NCBI RefSeq assembly: GCF_032854445.1
Contig: NC_088295.1
Span: 56,897,249 to 56,961,248 of the forward strand
Length of the DNA stretch: 64,000 nucleotides
Origin: Liolophura sinensis
Taxonomy: Eukaryota; Mollusca; Polyplacophora; Chitonida; Chitonidae
Direction of reading: 5' to 3'
The notes under the pieces are model-generated. The model had not been told where the DNA came from, searched no databases, and saw nothing but the letters and a program-made list of their open reading frames with translations. The position numbers and the translations under genes were made by a program. Below, one piece after another: positions 10,030-53,545 of this stretch (its first letter is position 1; each line of letters opens with the position of its first letter).

Positions 10030-13000
10030 CAAGTCATTCTGATTAACTGATTCAGTTTTCTGGTCTTTTTTAAGAGATGTGTTCACCATGACAATGGCAC
10101 CCAACATGCACATTTTAATTTAGGGAATTATAATCAATGGATGGCACGATGAATGTAAAACCTTGCATCCATGTCTTGTCATGGTATATCTGTTTGCGCC
10201 ACGCTTGAAACCTTGATATGAGAACCTGTATAGTCTAGGGGAGACAACTCAACTGGATTAAACAGCTTGTGCTTAGCAGGTCTGAGGCCGAAAATAAGAT
10301 CGCGGACTTCATGAAAATTAAAGGATAGGATAAACAAGGTGCTATTGTATAATACCGGAACCAAAAGCAGCAACGAATAAAGCTATCGCTACATGTACAT
10401 GTGAGATTTATTAATGAATTTCTTTTATGACACTGGGCTTGAATGCTGTGATCAAGAGTATGCGTATTTATCGTATACAAGAGTTTCATGCGCGGCAAAG
10501 CGTGGTGCGAATCACCCGCTTATACCACACAGGTATATTGTCAAACCTCCTAACCTAAAACTCAAGAGCGATATTCAAGCCTGTGCTATCATTAATCAGG
10601 TGGCTGTATGCTTATTAGCATGTTGGGCCAGTGCGGTACCACACTAATTTCATGCAGCTGATATTCCATATCATGGCTTTCTGATATAGACAGACCATCA
10701 CCAAAATTTGTTACTCAGGTGCACTAAAGGTGGAAAAACAAAAAAAGCCAAAAAAAAAAACAAAAAAAAAAACAAATAATAAATAAAACAAATAATAAAT
10801 AACCTTCAGGCAGAAGAGTGTGGAAAAGTATTTGTAAATATTGTTTTAGTGTTATTATTTTTTTTCCTCAGTTTTCTTTAAAAAGAAAAGGTCCTTCAAA
10901 AAGTTTAGTATGGTGGGTATTTGAGACCATCCCTTGATTTATGTCTTTGCATAATAACACTCAGTGTAAGGATGTGATGCACACCTATTTTTTTTGTGCT
11001 GAAATTTGGTCTTTCTTCTTAACCATTGTGTTAAATCACAATTTAATCATATACACAATATTATCATAATGCACGTTACACGTCTGAAATATGAACAAAA
11101 AATTTACATTCAAATAAATTTATTTAAATGAATATGATAAGAGCATCATATCTTCAAGTAAACATTATGCCATGACGATTTATACCAAAAGATGACCCTA
11201 AATACCTACATAAAAAAATTATTCAAATCTCATTTTCTCCTAAAAATAAAAGACAGCACTAGACCAAAAATATATATCCATCGTCAAACAATGTTTTCAA
11301 AGAATGTCGTTCCTTTATGACATTGCATAACATCACGGCATATACATATAATTACAAGTTGATTTATAGAGTTACCACAGTCAGAACAAAATAGTTGTGG
11401 CTGACTGCTTCCATCCCTCTTCCAAAATAATTAAGGTTGTATTATTTTCTTTTAAAGAAAAATTGAAAAAATAGTGAACCACATTTAAAACTTTTACACC
11501 CTTTTAAGTGAAGTTTTCAGAATTCAGAGACAAACAAAATCAATATTTTCATCAATTTGTTTTGGTTTATTTTTTTTTTTTTTTGCATTTATTGACATAT
11601 TGCTGTCTCTGCAATCACAGCTGCAAAGCTTTGCAGAGAAAATGCTGTACAATCTGTCACAGAGCATTCAAGGGAAGTAATTTACATGATGAACCCTGTT
11701 TTACAGGACAAGGGAGGCCACTCTGCAGTTTTTCACACCAACTTAGAGACAACTTTCTTAACAGAGACAGAAACATTAACAACTGTGCTGATTTTGAACG
11801 AAGCTGTTTCTTCTTTCAATTTTTACAACCTGTAAAACACAAGGCTACAGAGTTAAGTCAGAGAAAAATTAGGGCTCAACTAAACGTGAAATCAGTAAAA
11901 TTCAATGCATCTAGAAACTCACAACTGATTATTTACTAGAATGCATTTCATGCACAAAAGTTGACAGACGTCTGGGGCTTTTCTTAGAGAGCCAGATTTG
12001 CTGAAACTAAAACAAATTTTGACATAATGGAAAATTTGTTGCCTCTTAGATTCCTCTCCAAAATGAGCTTAATTGACAAAAGCAGAATTCAGTGTTAATA
12101 AAGTCTTGAACTTTTACATGAATCTCAGATTCATTTATTATATTAAGACCAGGTATTAGTTCATGCAGTGATAAAATCTTGGAAGTGACATCTTTTCAAC
12201 TGCAATATGTCCCTTTCTCAGGAAGGCAAGTAGAGTAAAAGAAAATGGCATAAGATTTTGTCAGAAAAATTAGCTCTATCATTTGTCATATATCCAAATT
12301 AATAACCAACGGGTTTATCACAAAAAATTGACCTGGGGAAGAACATCTTAAATGTGGGTGTTGACAACAATCATGTACAGCAACATGAAGCTGGATTTGT
12401 TCACCTAAATATACAGGGTTATTTCATATCCATCAACTGACCAGCAGCAGTTTGGTGAGTTAAGTGCAACGGGCAAGGGATAGAATTTGACCACACTTGG
12501 ACAGATGACCATCCTCAACACCCAGGAGGTGGGAAACTGCAATCAAGGGAAAATCTGATATACATAATGTATAGCCAACCCTTTCCCATCGAGCTCCCAT
12601 CACAAATGTACAGTCGGCGAAAAGACATGTCAATCTTAAATTTGTACAAAGAGATATTTTCTTGTCTATACATAATATGCAGTTTTACAGACCATACACG
12701 ACCTTCCCCTTCCTAATTGGCCCTGTAATTGTTTGGACAGCCTGTTTGTTTGTTACATACAGTAATGTGTGTTAATAACCATGTTCTTTATGGTCATGTC
12801 CTTGCTTGGGTCTTTTAACATGTTCTCAAGTTTGGCCCATATATATATGTATACATATATATGTATTTCAGATGGGCTTGACATTTGTGTGGTCAGTTTG
12901 TTTATACTTAACCTTGTCGCATATTTTCCATATTTTCTCCTTTGCCTTTTTTTATAGTTGATTATTTTCTTTTGTGGGTCATAGCTTTTTCCTTTTTTGG

Positions 13001-13755
13001 TCAACTTTTTGCCTATGTGGTGTACGAAAGCCGGTGAATGCAGCCACCTTTTGCTCTTTTTTGTCTAGTTATGCGAGGATTTACTTGGGCACTGTTTCTC
13101 TGAAGTGATGTACAACTGGAGTCAGGAAGGAGTTACCTGCCCTTGTACTATCATGCCCGCTTTCAGGAGGTTGTTCTTACCATGGGTATAACAGTTTGTC
13201 TTATTTGGAGGACAATACCATTAGCAAAGGCCCTTATATAAAAATTTGGACTGGTTCAGGCACTCTCGATATTATAAGGACACTGTAGCTCTGCAAGAGA
13301 TTACATAAATTGGTGCATAGTGTATTTTGTCTCATTTTTGCATAATAGGAGACTTCAACACAACCTCTGGACAGATTTCATCAGACAGCAAGAAAAAAAA
13401 TAAAAATGAAAAAAAAATAAAAAAGAAATTAGAAATTTCTTGCACATGTTACATGTATCACGGTAGCAGTTAAACATCACAGCTCTGCCAGTTTTATTCC
13501 TATCGGTACAAACGTCAAGCCTGTAGTACTGTACAAAAATATATATTGTCTAGAAAATATCACGGTCTAAGGACGTGTCTGGCAGGAAGTACTAGTCCAT
13601 TCTGTGTATCACAGGAAGTTTGGACAGCATCGAGGCCGGAGGTCTCATTTTAAGCTCCGTCCTGCTGTACTGAAGGATCAGAGGTGACAAAGCCACTATA
13701 GTATGCAGTTTGGTTAGTTCACACACATGTTATAAGCCAGTCCAGAGGCTGTGTG
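10030..13755 (-). other. LATS 3' flank / probable 3' UTR
   Basis: No gene is recognised here. The stretch immediately downstream of the LATS stop codon on the minus strand is likely 3' UTR; candidate poly(A) signals (AATAAA on the minus strand) lie at 13493-13498 and, if the UTR is long, at 11119-11124. An A-rich tract covers about 10736-10802. The 143-codon open frame at 11508-11939 on the plus strand has low-complexity composition and matches nothing known to me. Confidence 0.45.
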
Positions 13756-44649
<30,894 letters not shown>

Positions 44650-44691
44650 AGACGTGGTTGAAGCACGGACAACCACCGTAATCCTGCGGGA

Positions 44692-46600
44692 CTGCAGACC
44701 ATGCACAAACAGGCATACGGGTTAGTCAGCTGCAGACTGGAGAGAAATCACCGGTAAAGAACAAATGATTGCTAAACTACCAACTACTACTGAAGATGTG
44801 GATCTATGTTTTTCTCACTGAGTCCCTAACACTTGTATCCACAGAAAAGGGATGCCAATGTTGTGGTCTTAAGTCAGATCTTCTTCAAATGTAGACGACA
44901 TAATTGAGATATTATGTACGTCTCTTGCAGAGCTCGAATTTTGAAGCTGGAATTTATAGTGCCCCTGCCCTCCAACTCCACCCTGCAACACATAATATAG
45001 CAATCCTTGGTTATACACAAATTGTTCAACAATACAATCATACATGTGACACAGTTATAGAAAGTCATATATATATATTTATCATGCATTTTTAACTATC
45101 TCGCTTACCCGATAAAACATGGGTAAATCATAAAATAAACATCATAATGTATGTAAACACATTCTGGGGTCCCAAACTTCCTTCTCCAATACAATGTTCA
45201 GGAATGTGATACTTCCTTCATTCCTTTCAGATTAATCACAATCCTGTACTAAACTTGTACACTGACAGCTCTGAGTTTCCTCCCACCATAATGCTGGCTG
45301 CTGTCATATAAGCAAAATTTTCTGGAGTATAGCGAAAAAAACACCATTCAATGAATAAGCTTACACATAGTAATTGCCAACAGGACTGAAATGAACAAGT
45401 CCTGTAAATGCATTTGTTGACATTAAACATTTTGACACTTGACTGGGACATCGATCTGGCCGTTTGGGTGACTTAGTGTCCTTTCAAATCTAAAATCAAG
45501 TAGAAATATTGTGCAATATTGCCATTTATACAAATTATGGTACACATTCTTGAAAAATCCTTCCCGCTAAAGCACATCATGCAACAATTATAACGTAAAC
45601 CAGTAAGACTGACTTGGAACTGAAATCAAGGCTATTTTCTTGGCCAAGTGATATGGCCTGGCAAGGTGCTTTGTAACTTTCAACCGCATACGATGGACAC
45701 GGATGACAGCTGCGTGTTTGTTGTACATCATTAAAACTGAATCAACTGATGCATATTTTTCACCAACAGATACACGCACAGATCTACCGAAGTAATTGTG
45801 TCTGTACCAAAATCTTGAGGGGTAATTTCAGCCGCATCTCAACAAGTTCAAACTATCCCTGCTTTTCTACTGTGTAACCCAAGACACTTCTTTGACCTCA
45901 ACAAACTCTGTCGTTGATTACTAAATTGACAACTCTGAACAACAACAACGTTTTATTTCCTCACTTCAAGCAAATCGTACGTATGTGTTCGCTATAAATC
46001 TGTGTTTCTGACACCCACGTTAGCCTACTTCTCTAACCAATATCAACAGGCCAAAGAACTTTTCTCGACAAGTATACTTGTTCGATGGAATGAAACAACT
46101 GCCGCCATGTTGTTTTTGAAAATCGCGAAATTTTGTACACCCTAGGTAGCGTAACTTCCCACAGTAAGTGGGCTTTTCATGGTAAAAGCTCAGTTAAACC
46201 GAGCCCTAATGACTTAACATTTGACATAAATCATTTTTCAATCAATACTTGACACTAAAAATTACTTACACGAAAATCCTCGCTTAACGTTTCCCGAATA
46301 ATCCCACTCCTGTCTAATATTCGAACTAAACAAGTCGGAATGAACTGGGATCGCGCAAGTAAGGAGAATTCAGTATCCCGCCGAAAACTTATTACAACAC
46401 AGACCAGACAGCTCTTCGTGGATTAGCTTATACTCCACATTATTTATGAAAAAATAGATGTTTAAAGCATTTTTAAAAGATGTGTCAATTTGACGTCTGC
46501 AGTTAGATGCTACAAGCATTACAAGTTAATTAGGTCAGTACCTTGGATATGAACTCTCCCAGTTCTACACAGTACGCTATGATTGACAGGCGCTACGCCC
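44692..46600 (-). promoter_or_regulatory. LATS 5' region with candidate non-coding first exon
   Basis: The acceptor at 44692 means at least one exon lies upstream. A strong donor (GTAAGTAA on the minus strand) follows base 46270, making a non-coding exon ending at 46270 plausible, with the promoter above it at about 46.3-46.5 kb. A gccgccatgtt motif (46102-46112) resembles a YY1 site. A SINE family 1 fragment is at about 45272-45335. Confidence 0.35.
45272..45335 (+). mobile_element. SINE family 1, 3'-end fragment
   Basis: gagtttcctcccaccataat, gctggctgctgtcatataag and ttctggagtatagcg match the last third of the family on the plus strand. Confidence 0.65.
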
Positions 46601-49600
46601 ATAAGAACATAACATTGTTGACATTCCTAAGTGATCATGTGACACTGGCGATCGATAAACCCGACCTGCTGAAATCTACATAAATAACTTGCCACGTGCT
46701 GGAAAAAATATAGTAAACAAATTGTACAGTTTGTAAGAACAACTGTCGTTTCCATTTTTTGTTTCTGCCTTTTACTTCTGTGTATGTGAGTGAAATTTTT
46801 TTTTCTGTTCTACAAAATGGCTCAGCAATAGGTATAGTTCTGTTTATTTGGCTTGTCATGAAGACTCGTCGTCTGAATTTTGTGAATTAGATTGATAGCT
46901 GTTTTTGACATTGTAGCCATGCGCCATGTTGATTATTAATTAAATTTAATTGCTCGCTAAAACGTATGCTATATTACGTTTATTTATTCATAACCAATAT
47001 TAGGCCCAGTGGTGCAATTCGGCGACTTTCTCAAAATTATGTTTACATCGTTGAAATATGCAGTACTGTGTTTCACTTGTTTATAAGTTTGGAAGGCCTG
47101 CTGTATATATAAATGCATTTTCCGAAGCATATAAAGTCCTTAAAATGATACTTTTGATGCCAGCACTTTTTTTATAAGAAATTAAACAAACCTAGCAAGA
47201 AAAAAAAAATTATATAATTTGGATGAATCGGTCACAATCAATAAAAAATGAGTCACTTGAAAAACGCTGAACTTCAGGTGAAATATAGGCCTACAGTAGG
47301 TGTGCATGAAAAAGTGATTACTGACAAACATGTATAGTGTGGGTTGCTTAGCTTTATTCCCAAGATAAATGTAGAGACTGCAGAATCCTCAGAAATAACC
47401 ATATACTAGTACATCGATCTCAGCATGTGCGTGACGTAAAATAGTAAAAATACTTTTGTGTGTGGGATGTACTACAAATATTATGAATCGATTAGCCATT
47501 GTGTGTGAACACGATGAGCATCAGCTATAGTGTCACTCTGACAGTCACCCACCTTATAATGAGGAGGGTGGGGATCTAGAGGGAATATGAACAAGGTGTT
47601 CCAGTATGGTACAACTTGCACGGGCCGGACATGCGGAAGAAATTCAGATTTGCATATGAGCCTGTGTCATGTAGGTGGGACGTCAGATGTGTTGCATTAT
47701 TGAAACATATTGTGACACATGGATTCACTGTATACTTATTCGTAGACTAAATATAGACGGACGAAAAAATTACTTATAAAAATACTCCCGAATTCTTGCA
47801 AAATATGTATCTTTTTATACTTTGCAAATTTCTTTGTTTAAAGTGTGTAAACATCCGCGTAAATCGCATTCCAACGAGAGGATGTAAGGAGCTAAGTTTA
47901 TAACAGTTACTACATTAGCTACCTCCTGCACATACAAAGATATGCACATATTTGCTCGTTGGTATGCATGTAGTTTTAATCAGCGCATGTCCAGGAGACG
48001 CGGTTTGGTTGGCGATCGGAACACGGAACGGAACAAACATGCAGGCCTGTATACCTCCCACAAATACCAATGCGGTGATCGTCCAGTCCAAAATCTGTGT
48101 ACACGCATGCGTGTATACTCTATGTAAGTAAAGTATACATGAATACGCACAGAGAAGTGAAATACTCTTGAGTTAAAACGTAAAACCGGCATCAATCAAA
48201 TAAATAAGATATACGCACAAGTCGGGGTGAACTTTATAAACAAATAAAATTATTTAAAATGTATTCGAAGGAAAAAACTATGATAAAATATACGAGGTAT
48301 AGTTCTATACATAACGCTGGAAAGTAATTCTGTGCCTGGATTCAAGACATCGTTTTAAATAGTGCATATTGATAAAATAAATATAATGGAAAAGGTAAAT
48401 AATGTCTTGCACGTATATAGTTAGATGAAAAATCATTGCAAACACATTTGGGAAAAGATTAACCATGCAAATTGAACTTGTGAGTATGCTTATGGTGTCA
48501 GTTCACTTGTTTTCACCCATGCACGAATATCGTAAACATTTGTATATACACACGCATTCTGCGCATGCACTTTTGGATTAGATTTCCTTATATGCAATAC
48601 ATGCGCGCCATGGAAGTAATGGAAGTATACAATGGGCTCTACAGAGCTCTCACCAGTTGTAATATTTCAGTATATAACTTAAGAATAATTGTAACTAAAC
48701 TATTCCATACCAGAGTCCAGCAACTTATTCTATAGGCCTACTTGCAGGTATAAATTGCACATTTCAAGTAACTCGAGACGTAAACAAATACGCGAAGTAT
48801 ACTACTTTATACATTTATTGCCAGGCCAACTTAATTGATGGCCAACAAGAATGTTGCCGAATTATTTTTAGCAACGAGATCATTTCGCAACAAACAGAAA
48901 GGCGATTTTTAGTAACACCCCGGCGCATGGAAGCGTGTATGGAGCTACATGTATATAGCAAGACGGGTCCACCAAAGAAGGAATGCCCTAGTTATTGGCT
49001 GTATTGAATACTTGGTACACATTCAACCATTTGCAGGTCACCGAGTTATACAGAAGCTGTGTAGTTGTTAACGACCCACCGCATTTCGCGCTGGGACAAC
49101 TTACGTAGGCCTATATATATGAATAACAGAATGATATAGCATCAGGTGGGGTTAAAACTTGAGCTGTTTTCAGAATGCGTGGCGAATAAAACAATGGCAC
49201 GTGGAGTTTTCACAGACGTTTCCAGTAAAGTTGCAGGTTTTTTTTTTTATTTTCTGTGCCTAAACATGTATAAGCCCTATACGCAGATCCAACGTGAGAA
49301 TGAACATTTTGCACATTCCCTTTCTCTAAACAGGAGATAAACGCTCTTATCTATAATTGTAATAACTCAACCAGCATGACATTTTTATAACCCAAATTCG
49401 TAAACAAGGTTAAGCTGTCAGTCATTTAATATCCTCAGTTGGGTTTGTACATGCGCATTAGGCTACAGCGTGGTGAAATAGGAAATCGCCAAATGATTGT
49501 TAGAGTTATGCCCCCTTGAACTTGCACAGTTTACTTACACCAACAGCTTTGAAACAACGTACTTACTCGCAGGTTTGGCCGCAGCTTTGTGTCAGTGATG

Positions 49601-51267
49601 ATTTTTCAGATACCTGATGAAGTGCAGACCGAGGTTTCACCTTGTCTTTGTCTGCTCCCTTCAACCTACAAAAGGTATCACTGAGGTATACTAGCAAAAA
49701 ATCATTTTGTACTGCAATAACCCACAAAATAAACGAAAAAAATAAATTCATCCTCAGTTAAAAGACTTATATACTCTAATAACTTCTTCACATTGTCCTT
49801 TTTCTGTGAACTGTACATTTTGATTTTTGATGTATTTATTTGATTGCATTTCACAGCATGTTCAATTTTTTTTTCCTATTACAATGCGAGTCAGATTGGG
49901 AGAGATAGATTTTTAATTCATTAAACAAATCATCAGGCATTGCAACGTTGTTATGTATACTTAAAATTATTATTTTATGTTTTACTGTCCAAGATATCAG
50001 TCTGATGGTAAAAATGGCCCCACAATTAATGATGCTAGCATGTTGGAAACTCCTGTTTTGATTACTTTTTTGATGCAATGATGTCATGGGTCAAAAGTTA
50101 AGCATTTCCGTCATTTTTCACACCTCTGAACAGTCCAGCACAGGTGTTTTACGCTTTCACTCATACTAAGCTTGTATTAAACAACCTACATATAGTCAAA
50201 ACAGTCGGATCAACCAAGTAGTTTTCACTGCAGCCAATCAACCTCTCATCAGTGAGTCACTGGTTCAAATCCAGCTCTTGCCCACCTTAAATTTGATTGC
50301 CATCATCTAAATGAAAATTACTGAAGTATAGCATTAAATACCAATCAAACAAAGAAAAAAAACCCAGTAGGAGTCTTTAACAGAGTACATCTATACGCAT
50401 TCTTGTGTACATATATACTCATATTAGTAGCCTATGCTTAAATCATAAAATATAGGTCACACATCAATCAAATCTTAGTGTTGTGCAAAGTCATGCGTTA
50501 GTTAGAGATTAGACTTCAGCGGAATGTCAAGGTTCAGAAAACCTTATCGTCTGGAGAAGATAAAGGTATTTGCTTCGTCAGATTTTTTTTCATCCACTAT
50601 AGACATACAGGCTGTGGATTAAAATATAACAAGGTCATACTATCAGTGGTCTACATCATTTTTATTACCACAGAAACAAAGCTAGTGAGCAAAGCTAACA
50701 ACATTATTTCAATATATACTAGCATTTGTTCCCATATATATATACATATGGGCTGTTCTGTACAAAACACATTTACATACAGCCTGAGAAGCATGTATTT
50801 ACATTAGAGACAAAAGTGCCCTGACAACACTTTTGGAAATACTAGTTTGTGTAAAAAATCACATTGACATTCATCAATAATTGTAACAGATTATTATAAA
50901 AGGAAATACACACAAGGTAGGGTGACAGTCTATTCATTGAAAAACCCTCATTTCATAATTAGCATCTTATGTGCTCATTGGCTAACAAAAGGATCAACCT
51001 AGCCTTTACAACTGTCCACAAGGTGTACATTAACCCATAACAGTATAGTCAGGCACGAAACGTACATTTGAAAAAAAAAAATCCTGTTAGTTTATCTCCA
51101 TCTATTCTTTCTTGCATGGTATTTTAAGACATTATTTGACCTCATGTACAGTATTATTAGCTCTAAAGGGATGAGATTACATATACTATCACAGCTGTGA
51201 CAGCATACATAACACAGAGCTAGGTACAGAGCTAGGCATTATAGTCCATATGACCTCAGTATAAATG
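46600..51267. other. Intergenic region between LATS and glyoxalase I
   Basis: No gene is recognised. A decayed SINE family 1 fragment is at about 50225-50345 (ggttcaaatccagctcttgc, ataccaatcaaacaaag). A minus-strand AATAAA (50661-50666) is a candidate poly(A) signal for glyoxalase I, about 600 bases past its stop codon. The rest is AT-rich and unstructured. Confidence 0.7.
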
Positions 51268-51810
51268 TCATATTTGAGACTTGGTCGAGCCAGCCATGTT
51301 GTTAGGGTTTAGAACTTCAATCCAGTAACCATCGGGATCTTTGATGAAAGCAAGTCCTTTCATTTTGCCGTCATTCGGCTTCTTAATGAACTCGACGCCT
51401 AGCTTCTCGAACCTCTCACACGCTTTGTCGACGTCCGGTACGACAATGCCGATGTGCCCAAACCCCCTTGGGTCCGAGTTACCATTGTGGTATACTGGCC
51501 CCTCTTGATCTTCCGTACCCCAGTTGTGAGTCAGTTCCAGCGTGGCTTTCTGGCTGAAACACCATCGCGTCCTTTCAGTTTCATCCTTCGGGATATTCTC
51601 GGCGACATCGTAACCCATGAAGAACAAGGAAAACTTCATCGCTGGGAAGTCGAAGCGTTTAAAAAGTCGCATGCCCATGACCCGCGTGTAAAAGTCCAAC
51701 GACGCTTTCGGGTCCTTGATTCGGTACATAGTTTGTTGGAAAAGAAAGTCTTTCGTGGCATCGTCGGGCTCTTTGCAAGCCGCAGCACAGTCTTCAGCAC
51801 TTAGAGCCAT
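51268..51810 (-). CDS. GLO1: Glyoxalase I (lactoylglutathione lyase), single exon
   Basis: It isomerises the hemithioacetal of methylglyoxal and glutathione to S-lactoylglutathione, the first step of methylglyoxal detoxification in the cytosol. The 180-residue protein (human 184) aligns along its full length, with [39 protein letters not shown] and [13 protein letters not shown]. The metal ligands of the human enzyme (Q34, E100, H127, E173) correspond to Q26, E92, H119 and E165, all present. The start ATG is at 51808-51810 and fits the family's short N-terminus. The whole gene is one open frame with no intron, unlike vertebrate GLO1; it has no frame damage. It is divergent from NDUFAF4, 1.6 kb away. 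Confidence 0.96.
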   Translation of the reverse strand: MALSAEDCAAACKEPDDATKDFLFQQTMYRIKDPKASLDFYTRVMGMRLFKRFDFPAMKFSLFFMGYDVAENIPKDETERTRWCFSQKATLELTHNWGTEDQEGPVYHNGNSDPRGFGHIGIVVPDVDKACERFEKLGVEFIKKPNDGKMKGLAFIKDPDGYWIEVLNPNNMAGSTKSQI

Positions 51811-53394
51811 CGTCAGAATAAAATGTCAGAAGTTGTGAAGTCAGATTTTCGAAGAGACTTTTATAATGGTATCGGCATGCACGTCACACAACGCAGTCAA
51901 TGTTACGTATATGTGACTCGTACCTTTCTCATCGTTCAGCGGGTAAAACATCCTGGAGAAACATTCTATCGATTTCTAACAGGATCTTCAAGTTCTCAAA
52001 TCATAATGACTAAGGGAAATTCAAAGAGATTCTGGTTACGGATCTTTTGTGTATATACAGCTACTGAATGTTTCGTTTAATATTAATTGATTACCACACC
52101 AGGCATCCACAAGCTCGTGTAGGCCTATTTAAACGAGTTGTAGAAATGCGTACCGATATACATCTGGGGCATAACTCATTTATATATAGGCCTAGTGCCT
52201 AAATTGTGTTTCAGTGAATGATGCATACATCGTAAAGTATTAAAACAGAAATAAAACCAGTTTCACGGTGATAAAAGACCCCATTTATTGATTTATTCCG
52301 TAGGTACCTTAATGCGCCACACTGACCGGAAGAATATTCCACTTAGGACTATAAACAACAGGAAACCGGGTAGTCCAGGGGAATCCCACGACAAATCCGT
52401 AGGTTGCTGTAAGACCTTTCCACGTGGACGACCATGATTGAGTAGCCAGCTGGTGTTGCACTTAAACTCACAGGCTTGGCAACCACAAATTGGCGACAGG
52501 TTGTCGAGTCATTCTCTCGCTCTATCATGCTAAGAACTTGGCCACGGAGGCCAAGAACCCTGGGAAGAGCTATGGAACTTAACAAGAATTACATGCGTGT
52601 TTGCAGGATATAAGCACTGCACACCTATATATGCTTATGTGTGATCACGCTACACAACCCGCTGCTATACGAGAGCATATACTTGATTATATAGGCCTAC
52701 TTGGGCCTACATCTCCGGGGCAGCAGTATAGGCCTACAGAAGGAGATTATGGCAGGGAAAATCGAGATTGACCCGTGTGTTCGTGGTTCAGCAAAAAAAT
52801 GTACCGGCGTAATATTGTGTCCCTTTCATGTAAAAGAAATGCCCTTCAGCAGAATTATAGCGATATATAGGCCTATACCTCCTGTAAATTGCCTTTTTTT
52901 TTAAATCCTCAATTGTAAACTTTAGTTACCTTCGGTAAATACTCAATAAGTATGCCGATTCAACCTACTAAGCTGCAGTTAGGTTACATAAAACATATAT
53001 TCATCTGCAACCAATATATATATATTAATGCAGCTCCGACTTAACAAAAACCCTAAGAAATACAGCCTAGCTTTAAAGCAAAAGTTTATGATATTAATGT
53101 TTTAAAAATTCAACAATGTGTAAGTTACAATACATAGTTCTAATCAATTTCAATGTAAAATCAAAACCGGATAGTTTATCTACATAGCCGGATCTTTGAC
53201 GAACTAGCCATGTCATCGTATATCCGCCTCCTCAGTAAAGATACCAGTCTGAGTTAACATGTGTTCGGAAATAGAACTCTTCTGGTTGAGGAGATAGTAA
53301 TATCAATGCTGCACATGTCGGCCGGCTTGACTTTGGTTTAACGAAGATTTCGAATCGTTTGACATTGGTGCTGACTTTCAAGCATTAAGCCAAA
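51811..53394. promoter_or_regulatory. Divergent intergenic region between GLO1 and NDUFAF4
   Basis: The 1.6 kb must hold the promoters of both genes, GLO1 leftwards and NDUFAF4 rightwards. No TATA box is evident at suitable positions. The decayed SINE at 52275-52560 sits in the middle, and taggcctata motifs are frequent. Confidence 0.5.
52275..52560 (-). mobile_element. SINE family 1, old and strongly diverged
   Basis: tttattgatttattccgtag, gaagaatattccacttagga, ggaatcccacgacaaatccg and cttggccacggaggcc follow the reversed family sequence from tail to head with many changes, including a damaged box B region. Confidence 0.68.
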
Positions 53395-53545
53395 ATGGGC
53401 AAAGTGATGTCAACAGTCACAAAGCCCATTCGCAATTTCAATGTAGAAAATCGTGCAATGAGGGCAATGGATCGGCAGGCGAAAGCACCAAAGGCCGCAC
53501 CGAGGCATGAAACAACTAAGAAAAGTTATGAACAACTCGCAAGAG
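53395..53545 (+). CDS. NDUFAF4: NDUFAF4 exon 1
   Basis: 50 codons plus one base. The ATG is in good context (gccaaaatgggc). The conserved motif is IRNFNVENRAMRAMDR; the donor is GTACAG after the codons for EQLAR. The frame stays open for eleven more codons into the intron, but the homology ends at the donor. Confidence 0.93.

Noticed and set aside
11508-11939. 143-codon open frame, plus strand
   Set aside because: Low-complexity start, no domain, antisense to the probable LATS 3' UTR and AT-rich; likely chance.
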